A stretch of DNA of 64,000 nucleotides from Ostrinia nubilalis (lineage: Eukaryota; Arthropoda; Insecta; Lepidoptera; Crambidae), in assembly GCF_963855985.1 (NCBI RefSeq), contig NC_087090.1:16490501-16554500 (forward strand), given 5' to 3'. Positions 53,588 through 61,839 of the stretch are shown one piece after another. Within the stretch, counting starts at the first letter, position 1. Every line of letters starts with the position of its first letter. The notes beneath the pieces are model-generated. The model had not been told where the DNA came from and ran no database searches. It was given only the letters and a program-made list of their open reading frames with translations. A program made the translations under genes and the position numbers.

Positions 53588-53992
53588 CATTCTTCAAATT
53601 TTCCCATTGTTTTGTTTACGCGTCTGCTAATGTCTGTTGATATCGAAAACTAGCCTCTAGATGTTTCTGTTGTTTTCAGTCGCAAGGCCACGTCAGGCCC
53701 AAGGCACGTGTTACTGACAAAATTACACACCGCAGCAGTGTCTTCTGGCTGTTACATTATGCACGATAGACGTGAGAAACACCAGCTGACTATAGTCGAT
53801 GAAACTTTAATGGACACCAACGCTCTACACTTTACTGTTTTAACGTTCAAACAATTGCCGGTTGTAAGTATGTGATTGGCACATGTCGATCATGTTGAAA
53901 TGTAGGTATCGATAACATTCAATTTGAAAGATAGGGTAAGTATGTTATGTTTGCGAACTTTCTTTGAACTGTTGACGAAGATGTATTGGAAC

Positions 53993-54287
53993 GATTTTTT
54001 TTCCACAACGAGGAAGCTCTTGGCCTGTATCTCACCTGATGGTAAGTGATGATCAGGCCGAAGGTGGAAGCGAGCTTCATCCGGAATCCTCAACCACGGA
54101 GGAACTGGCTATCTTAACTCTAACTGCCGGAACACAACAATGCTGTTAACATTGTTGTTATGGCGACAGACTTAGGTAAGATGGTGGTAGCTATCCAGGC
54201 GGACTTAGAACAAGCCCTACCACCAACCAAACCGAACAGAAAAATCTGCTCCCACTGGGAATCGAACCCGGGACCACAGAAGCGGAT
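53993..54287 (-). repeat. tRNA-derived SINE, inverted copy
   Basis: The reverse of 52226-52553, including GGGAATCGAACCCGGGACCA (reversed B-box) at the right. The extreme head with the A-box is missing or mutated. Confidence 0.85.
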
Positions 54288-54882
54288 TTGTTGTGAAATA
54301 AAAGTGAAGCATGTTATAAGATCATTAATTTAATTTGGGACGCCTCTATGTTAGGCTCTCTGAACTCATAGTTACTAGATTCGATTTCCAGATAGGACAC
54401 CTAATAGTGTACACACGGCCACACTGTTAACTATCCATTTCCGTTTTTGCTCTCGCTCTAATCAAATGGTGATTCTTTGCGATAGAACGAGATGACATGA
54501 CTGGCAATGGGCAGTTAACAATGTTGCCGATAGTACCTTTCTTAACTGTCTGAAAAGAAACATTAAACGCTTTTAAACCTAAACAGCCAAAAACCTTGTC
54601 GTAGCTCCTCCAATTTAGGCTGAGTGGAGTCTATCAATAAGATAAATCTATCTAGGTTCTTCCCTAGTAGATTACATAATATAATTTATCGAACAATCTA
54701 TTGAAAATTATTCTGCATGAAAAAACCAATATCCTTGAAAATTATACCCTATAATTCAAGGGACATGTGTCCACACCCTATTATTTGCTTACTCTACTTA
54801 ATGACACACAAAAGCCTTATGGCTCATTATAAATGCATGACTGCAGTTTATATGATAGTAGGGAATACAGTGAAAAGTATTC
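54288..54882. other. Intron sequence; possible small MITE at 54431-54530
   Basis: CTGTTAACTATCCATTTCCG and GGCAATGGGCAGTTAACAATG form a weak inverted pair of about 18 bp. Otherwise nothing. Confidence 0.4.
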
Positions 54883-54885
54883 TAA

Positions 54886-55244
54886 AGGTGCTGATAGACT
54901 TGAGCATTCACTTGTAATGAGCATTTGTGCGAATGTTACATCAAAGAAAAATACGAGAACCTTTTAGCGAGCGTTCTGGCGAGTATTCTAGCGAGCATTG
55001 CTTCGAGCTATTTGGCGAGCCAAGCTTCGGTCATCGTTCCGCGCCGACCTCTGCGACGACCCTCCCCTCAACCCTGTTGCTCTCCAGCTCCAGTGTGTTG
55101 TAAAATAATTAGTTATTATTATTTTACGTTCATAGCAATGTTTGGCTCTATCCTTGGCTCGGCTCGTTGTTCAGTTTGATAAATATAAAAACGGTGAATG
55201 CTCGATGTTCTGTTACGAGTGAATACTCAAGTCTATCAGCACCT
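54886..55244. repeat. 359-bp MITE with TAA duplication
   Basis: AGGTGCTGATAGACTTGAG at the left is exactly inverted at the right (CTCAAGTCTATCAGCACCT), and similarity extends over GTATTCAC. TAA flanks both ends, as for PIF/Harbinger-like elements. Inside, GCGAGC and similar words repeat with a 12-base step at about 54967-55026. Confidence 0.75.
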
Positions 55245-55373
55245 TAAAACAAACGAAGCTCTAGTGAGGTCAAGCATACGGGCTCGTTCCCACGGTATCC
55301 AGTTTTGCAGAATCCAGTAATGTAAGATCTCGCAAAACTCAAATATCGTGTGAATAGGTACGCTATTCGATTG

Positions 55374-55500
55374 TTTCAGCCAAATGACGTCCACCTGGAC
55401 AAAGGCCTCCCTCAAGGATTTCCATAACGACCGGTCCTGTGCTGCCCGCATCCAGGTTCTACCCGCAACCTTCACCAGACCTCACCCCTGGTGAGGTACA
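55374..55500 (-). repeat. RTE LINE 3' tail, inverted copy
   Basis: TTTCAGCCAAATGACGTCCA, AAAGGCCTCCCTCAAGGATT and CATCCAGGTTCTACCCGCAA match the reversed RTE end. Its sense strand reads KVAGRTWMRAAQDRSLWKSL before a stop. Confidence 0.75.
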
Positions 55501-55638
55501 CTAAATGTATTTGAAATTGAAATTACAAATTCGAATTGATTAGTTTTTTGTGTGTCTTTATACACGTATATTTATTACAAATCTTGCAAAAACAGTTCTT
55601 GCAAAAAACAGGATATCTCCGTGGGATCATGCCTTACG

Positions 55639-55780
55639 CCCGTATTCACAAACGATTCTAGCTTAAGTGAAGCAGCAAATCGGACGCACAGCGTTGAATA
55701 GACCTCTGTGATTGGTTTGTGTGTCACTCTGTGCGTCCACTCGCACTGTGAGACCTCATAGTAATGTTTGTGAATACGGG
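55639..55780. repeat. MITE, CCCGTATTCACAAACG family, copy 2
   Basis: CCCGTATTCACAAACGATTC to GTTTGTGAATACGGG, 142 bp. The inverted ends extend slightly (TTACG/CGTTAA). See 48273-48421. Confidence 0.8.
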
Positions 55781-56254
55781 CGTTAATCTGTTCCTTCCTA
55801 TCTCTAAGCTGACGTGGTGCCTAAACCCTCTGACCCTATGGAGAAGAGAATACTCTACATTTTACCTTGGAGGTATTTCCCGAATAACCTGAATTCTACC
55901 TAATTAAGAATCACCTTTTTCCAAAGTGGGTTACCTAAATATTGAAAGATTACCTTCTGATGAAGATTAACGGGTTTCCAACTACCACTTCCTTAGTCCA
56001 TTTCTGAATAAATAACCTGGCCATTGCCAGTATCGGCTGGTAACAAAGAAACAGTTATGAATTTTTAGTGAGCAAATGTGTGGTCGACCCAATTATTGAT
56101 ATGCTTTAGGTTGAATTGACACACATAGCGGCTCATATTTGGCTGATTAAACGTCGCGATTTTAAATAAAAGCTTGTTTTATGAAGTCTCGGTTTGTTAA
56201 GCAGGAACCTTTCAAGACAGAAACAAATATTTATATTCCCGTGTTTATAAAGAG
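55781..56254. other. Intron sequence, nothing recognised
   Basis: No frame or repeat identified. Confidence 0.3.
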
Positions 56255-56465
56255 ACTAGCGGCCGCCCGCGGCTTCGTACGCGTGGATCCCGTTTTACCC
56301 CCTTTGGGGTTGAATTTTACAAAATCCCGTCCTTAGTGAGCACCTACGTTCTAAAAGAACCCCCATGCAAAATTTGAGCCTCCTAGCACTTGTAGTTTCT
56401 GAGATTTCGTGATGAGTGAATGAGTCAGTCAGTCAGTCAATACCAAACGTTTTCTAAGAAGCGAA
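56255..56465 (+). repeat. Dispersed repeat, ACTAGCGGCCGCCCGCG subfamily
   Basis: Head ACTAGCGGCCGCCCGCGGCT, then GTGGATCCCGTTTTACCCCC, and a CAGT microsatellite near 56424. Confidence 0.75.
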
Positions 56466-57268
56466 TGAGATTATCCTGCAAATACTTGTGACCATAACTG
56501 GCAAATTCTATAAAAAAAGTCACGTCACACTTAATTTATTGATTGTTCCAATTTAAAACTTACATTGATGCTCTAGAAAACTTTTTCAGCGTTCACGCTC
56601 CAAAACCAACCCCGTATGTTCGCGTTCTCACCCAAGAAAACGCCGTTACCCTGTTCATTTATGATGTATGACTCTGTGACCCAAGTATCTGTGTCAGTCA
56701 GTGGCGAACCATAATTACCCGTAATTAGCTAGCGAGGGTGCACAGCCAATAATTACTGAAATAATGGCTGAAGAAATTACAGCGTGGCTGAAAAAGGCGC
56801 AGGCGTTGATTGAATTTGCACTGTAATTCGAACTGATGTCTGTAATTTTGTTGAAGCGTCAGCTTGAAGGACAGGTATTGGTTTTGCAGACTGCTGAATT
56901 GTTAATGGAAATGACTAGTTATTTGTCTTACGTTGCAGCAGCGTCATAATTATACTGAAATAGCAAGGAAATGTTTTTGTTTACTTCTTTACGAGTAGAC
57001 ATCGACGTAACTTTTACTATACTTTGTAAAATGATAAGGCTCATTTTCTATAATTTTACTTCTGTTCTGTCTGTTCTATATAAAGCTATTAAGAAATGAA
57101 GGTTACTGCTGAGGTCTTTCTCTGCCAGATAGCTCGATCTCTGTAACCAAATACTGTAGCTCTACATAATCTAAGAAATAGTGGTTGCTGGATAACTGAT
57201 TACTTGATCTCTGTGAAACCGCAAGTTGTGACTCTTACAATAATTTACAACTTAATTCTATCTTCCAG
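56466..57268. other. Intron sequence before exon E, nothing recognised
   Basis: No coding frame. It ends with acceptor ATTCTATCTTCCAG at 57268. Confidence 0.35.
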
Positions 57269-57547
57269 GTAAACGGCGAACGAAACCCAGAAGAAGTGTA
57301 CAAGGACTTCAGGGCTGCTGTTCTCCAGATCCTGGGCACGCATGAGGACCAAGCAGCCCTCAACGGGGTTGGGACCGGGGGCATCCCTGGGGAAATTGTG
57401 GGGGTGGAACCCGCCCCTACTGCGAGGAGGCCTAGTACACCAGTGAGGGTAGAAGACACGGAGGAGGAGGCGTCTGCTCTGCCCATAGCAGCGCCGGTGG
57501 TCACGCCACCCAGAGAGAACGGACGCGCTGAAATTATCATGCCGAAG
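57269..57547 (+). CDS. AK5: AK5-like adenylate kinase, exon E (end of domain 1 and linker)
   Basis: 279 bases, phase 0 at both ends: acceptor CTATCTTCCAG, donor CCGAAG|GTAAAA. The first 25 residues, VNGERNPEEVYKDFRAAVLQIL, match the final strand and helix of an adenylate kinase domain (family pattern: a G.P..V...F...V..IL ending), completing domain 1 begun in exon A. The rest, about 65 residues rich in Pro, Ala, Glu and Val (VGVEPAPTARRPSTPVRVED and on), has no fold pattern and looks like a flexible linker to domain 2. Part of this linker (57366-57463) is copied three times downstream, fused to exon F sequence. Confidence 0.8.
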
Positions 57548-58692
57548 GTAAAAACTGCAAGCCACCACGGTGTCTTTGACTTTTTCTTTTTCACTGCGGT
57601 CAACCGCAGCCTGTAGTCGCAGTACACTGCGGTTGCAGTCTGCAGCCCATCTTGGACTTATACTTTTATGATGGGTACTGCGCTACCCGCATCCAGGTTC
57701 TCCCAGCGACCTTCTCCAGATCGTCGGTCCACCTAGTGGGCGGCCTGCCCTCGCTACGTCTTCCGGCCTGTGGGTCTAGACAAAGTGCAAATTATAATCG
57801 CAAACCAGTCGAAAAGCCTCTTTTTTGTATGGAGTTTTGACGGATTCGATTTTCGATTCGATCAAAAAGTGCGTTTTGTCTAGGAGGGCTGTGCACATCA
57901 TGTCAAAAAGTCATCAAATGTCATTTTCTGCAAATAGGCTTTTAAAATGCGTATTTACACGTCCCAGTATCGCTTATGTTTTCTTTTCCGTAAAATATAA
58001 GTTATTTCCCGTAAAAATAGATGTTATTTGTATGTCAAATGTCAAATGTAGGGTAATCTTCGGGACTGCTGGCTGATATAATCTTATAATAATTGCTGTG
58101 GTTGAAATAACATTGTATTTATGTCTCATAATATTTGTTATGGATAGCTCTATGATAAACAACAGTGCACGAGGGAAATGGTATTGGAATAGTTTTTGAC
58201 AAACCGAAATATTCGTGCACTCGCAGAAGGCATTAAAACAGTAATAACTTTTATTTAGGGCTTAGGTAAAGAATGATAAGTTACCTACTTAGATAACTGC
58301 CAAGGGATTATTAAAAAAGTTAAACGGCCGTTGAACGCTTGTTAAAATTGACATTTACAAGTAGTATGGTCATTTTTAACACTGTTTAACAGTTTTTTGT
58401 ATTTTTAAAGTAATTTTCGTATCAAATGCTTTTATGTTCTCACATGGTCGGCGGCTTCTTTTCACGATCTTTCCAACAATGTGGCATTTGCCTCCGTCCT
58501 TCGCACTTTACCCATAATGAAAGCTCTTCACAACGTACTGGTAGACACATTAACAGTGATGACTATCGTAAAACGTAAAAGCCGAGGGCACTGGAGTATA
58601 GAAAGGTCGACAGACGCCTTGACCTATTCTCTTTAATCCTCTGTTTACCTTTTGTTAAGTTACATGCGTAACATTGGCTTACATATTGGTAG
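57548..58692. other. Intron sequence; RTE scrap at 57661-57775
   Basis: GCATCCAGGTTCTCCCAGCG and GATCGTCGGTCCACCTAGTG at 57661-57775 are a reversed RTE tail fragment. The remainder is AT-rich and unassigned. Confidence 0.45.
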
Positions 58693-58910
58693 ACTAGCGG
58701 CCACCCGCGACTTCGTACGCGTGGATCCCGTTTTACCCCCTTAGGGGTGGAGTTTCGTAAAATCCTTTCTTAGCGGATGCCTACGCATAACTTAAACCTG
58801 TATGCCAAATTTCAGCCCGATCCGTTCAGTGGTTTGAGCTGTGCGTTGATAGATCACTATGTCAGTCAGTCAGTCTCCTTTGAGTTATACAAGGTGTTAG
58901 GTAAATGGAT
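58693..58910 (+). repeat. Dispersed repeat, ACTAGCGGCCACCCGCG subfamily
   Basis: ACTAGCGGCCACCCGCGACT and GTACGCGTGGATCCCGTTTT, with TCAGTCAGTCAGT near 58863. Same subfamily as 27596 and 56255. Confidence 0.75.
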
Positions 58911-59916
58911 TCAAAATCATATTCAAATCGGATTTTATAAATATTATTTTGTATGAACATTAAAAAAATTAAAATGATGATATCCGAGCAATTCGAGCGT
59001 TATTGTAGTGTGAGTGTGAACTCATAGATATTTAGCGTGTACCGACTGGACTGAACTGAATTGCCGTAGAAACAAGCCTTTACAGTGACGTAGTAGAGAA
59101 AAGTGCTCCCATTTATTTTTCACTGTTTAAAATCTTGAAAACATACGTTTTACATCTACTTCAAATACGGAAGTATCAAAAGAGGCGTAGTAGTTTATAA
59201 CTTCATGTCGTTGAACCCCTGAATATTCGGAAAAGTATCATTTTCAATTACTCACTTCCTACTCAATAAATCGGTTACGATGAACCGAATGAATCATACG
59301 CGAGTACGCGACCCTACCTTATTATTTACAAAGGGAAGTGAACAAGTTGTTAGTTGTTTTGTTTTATAGATCAAAGACTAGTTTTAGTTTATATTCGTAC
59401 CTATATGCTCTAGTTTTGTTCCATTCAAATTACAATAATAATTGCCTGTTTTAATTAATGTCGTTATTGGTACGACTATAGGTACCTAGGTATATTTGTT
59501 ACGCTTAATACAGTGCGGTGAATCCAACGGATTTCGATAATCAGAAGTCATTCATAAACTATAAAATGCGTGCTGAAAGATAACGAAAAAAGCTATTGCA
59601 GGTAATTTTTAAAATTACCTATGTGCAGTTAACCTATGTTCAGCAGTGGTCGTCCTGTGGCTGAAATGATGATGATGATGATAAACCTACATAAGTAAAG
59701 GCTTATTTATGTTACGTGATAATAATATTGTAAAGCTCCACACACACTTGAAATTCTTGTTTTAGCAATCAATCAATCAATTGTTCAAAACAACCGCGAC
59801 ACGCGGCTTCATTTTTTCATAAAAATCCATGACGATCACTATCCTCTGAGCACTATTCGTTGGTGTACTACCTGAGTGTACTACATACATCTTATCCAAC
59901 AATTTGTTCTTTCCAG
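58911..59916. other. Intron sequence; RTE tail with (ATG)n at 59632-59683
   Basis: CCTATGTTCAGCAGTGG through GATGATGATGATGAT at 59632-59683 is a forward RTE tail. Otherwise nothing is recognised up to the acceptor GTTCTTTCCAG of exon F. Confidence 0.45.
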
Positions 59917-60077
59917 TCCCAACTGATCACCGTTCAGGGTTTTCTGAACAGCCACCAGCCGCAGCCTCCGGTGGGCGCCCCTCCGCCCGTGCTGTGGGTG
60001 GTGGGCGGCCCCGGCAGCAACAAGGCCACGCTGTGCCAACGAGTCGTTGCTAGGAGGCAGGGCTGGACGCATTTCAG
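59917..60077 (+). CDS. AK5: AK5-like adenylate kinase, exon F (P-loop 2)
   Basis: 161 bases, acceptor GTTCTTTCCAG and donor TTTCAG|GTGAGA. Phase 0 at start, two bases carried to exon G. After a proline-rich lead (HQPQPPVGAPPP) comes strand VLWVVG and P-loop GGPGSNKATLC, then RRQGWTHFS with the serine completed in exon G. In family terms this is the start of a second adenylate kinase domain. The P-loop is unusual: asparagine stands where the glycine before the catalytic lysine is normally found, and alanine follows the lysine. The lysine and following threonine are kept. Whether this domain is catalytic cannot be told from sequence. Three chimeric partial copies follow. Confidence 0.82.
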
Positions 60078-60823
60078 GTGAGATTAACTTGGGTTGGGAC
60101 TGGGGTATCCGAGAGGAGATCGTGGGGATGGAACTCGCCTCTACTGCGAGGAGGCCTAGTACACCGGTGAGGGTAGACGACACGGAGGTAACAAGGGGTG
60201 GTTTTCTGATCAACCACCCGCAGCCTCCCATGTACGGTCCCGGCAGCAACAAGGCGACGCTGTGCCAACGAGTCGTTGCTAGGAGGCAGGGCTGGATGCA
60301 TTTCAGGTGAGAAGACAATAGGGTTAGGACTAGGGGTTTTCCAAGGGAGATCGTGGGGGTGGAACCCGCCCCTACTGCGAGGAGGCCTAGTAAACCAGTG
60401 AGGGTAGAAGACACGGAGGTAATAAGGGGTAGTTTTCTCAAAAGCCACCAGCCGCAGCCTCCGGTGGGCGCCCCTCCGCCCGTGCTGTGGGTGGTGGGCG
60501 CCCCTCCGCCCGTGCTGTGTGGTGTGGTGTGGTGGTGGGCGGCCCCGGCAGCAACAAGGCGATGAAATTAGGGCTGGGATTGGGGGTATCCCAGGGGAGA
60601 TCGTAGAAGTGAAACCCACCCCTACTGCGAGGAGGCAAAAGTACACCAGTGAAGTTAGACGACACGGAGGTAACAAGTGGTGGTTTTCTGAACAACCACC
60701 AGCCGCAGCCTCCGGTGGGCGCCCCTCCGCCCTTGCTGTGGGTGGTGGGCGGCCCTGGCAGCAACAAGGCCACGCTGTGCCAGCGAGTCGTTGCTAGGAG
60801 GCAGGGCTGGACGCATTTCAGGT
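60078..60823 (+). repeat. Three tandem chimeric units: exon E piece fused to exon F
   Basis: Each unit starts with a copy of exon E 57366-57463 (GGGTTGGGAC...GACACGGAG; for example CTACTGCGAGGAGGC in all three) and passes without an intron into exon F from about GGTTTTCTG onward. Units run at about 60093-60307, 60313-60560 and 60569-60821. The first lacks the GAPPPVLWVVG part. The second has it doubled and breaks off inside the P-loop codons. The third keeps exon F to TTTCAG|GTGAGC. Frame is kept across the E/F junction (VRVEDTE then V(I/T)RG(G/S)FL). No acceptor-like pyrimidine tract precedes any unit. Confidence 0.85.
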
Positions 60824-60942
60824 GAGCTTCGAGTGAAGTAAACGTACCTGTGTATGTTGTCTAATATGGATGATTTCGTAGCCGACTGCACGCATCAGCA
60901 GCAGACGACGTGTCACACTCACCGCACCACTATTAGTTTCTG

Positions 60943-61152
60943 AAGCCTGGTCCGTGAGCACGTAGAATTTTGGCCAATGACCCCAAGCTACCCATCCTTA
61001 TCGCTCGCGCGTAATTATGTTGCTGTCGCGCTCGCACACTCACTGCAAGCGCCCGTCGCACAGTCGCGACAGCAATATGATTACGCGCGAGCGATAAGGA
61101 TGGGTAGCTTGGGGTCATTGGCCAAAATTCTACGTGCTCACGGACCAGGCTT
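60943..61152. repeat. Foldback element with about 88-bp arms
   Basis: AAGCCTGGTCCGTGAGCACG and its reverse complement CGTGCTCACGGACCAGGCTT close the ends. The arms pair through GCTACCCATCCTTATCGCTC and CGCGCGTAAT with very few mismatches. A non-coding MITE in the intron between exons F and G. Confidence 0.88.
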
Positions 61153-61619
61153 TATGTATTTCTAAGAAATAGCATTCGTTGCTAGCGACACGTCGTCTGA
61201 AAGTATTAAAATACGTAGATACCAGTAGTGTCGCGACGACACGTCTGCTGCGTTCAGTCGGCTACGAAATCATACTTTTAGTCGTGTGGGTCCAGCAAGG
61301 TTGAACAGGACCACTTTTTCTGTGCCCGTAGAAAGCAGGCGTGTTGTAAAAGACGACCAAGGGAAAATGTTATCTCTCCAACCCGTCTGTTCTGAGTGGG
61401 AGTAAGGGTCAAATCCTTCATACGTGCTCCTGCAAGGAGCCTCCTGGAAGAAGGCTGCATAACCTCATGATGATGATTGTTTTAATTTGAGTGTTTGAGC
61501 TTCATTCAAACCCTCAAATTAAATCAATAAATAAAATATAAATATTGATGTTGGACTGATGGATGGATAATAATAACCGATATAATGTTCAATCTAAAAA
61601 TAACCTTTCTCTCCCCCAG
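61153..61619. other. Intron end before exon G, nothing recognised
   Basis: No feature seen other than the strong acceptor CTTTCTCTCCCCCAG at 61619. Confidence 0.4.
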
Positions 61620-61839
61620 TCTCGGCCAACACTTGCGTGCGTTAGCCGACGCAGGCGGAGGCCCGGCTTCTGATGGAGCCCTAGCCCGGGCCTCCCTTAG
61701 CGGAGGCGAGCTGGTCCCTGAGGAGCTGGTCAACAAGGTCGTGAGGGGCGCCATGAACGAAGCCTCAAGGAACGACCAAGGGCTCGTGTTGGAGGGGTAC
61801 CCGAGGGACATGGAGCAGGTGGAACATTTCCAGAAAGAG
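61620..61839 (+). CDS. AK5: AK5-like adenylate kinase, exon G (GYPR motif of domain 2)
   Basis: 220 bases. The first base completes the serine started in exon F, and the exon ends on a codon boundary at CAGAAAGAG|GTGCGT. The translation runs SLGQHLRALADAGGG, through ELVPEELVNKVVRGAMNEAS, to GLVLEGYPRDMEQVEHF. That is the order expected after a P-loop: first AMP-binding helices, an L(V/I)P turn, the long helix, strand and GYPR whose arginine binds AMP. The remaining LID and C-terminal part of domain 2 must lie beyond the window, because the rest of the window is a tandem array of this exon's 3' 132 bases. Confidence 0.85.

Noticed and set aside
59881..60891. Long open frames on the minus strand opposite the exon F array
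   Set aside because: They are shadows of GC-rich repeated plus-strand sequence. Several overlap in different frames, and none has recognisable protein features.
60977..61165. Nearly identical short frames on both strands starting MTPSYPSLSLARN
   Set aside because: They result from the two arms of the foldback element at 60943-61152 and are not protein genes.
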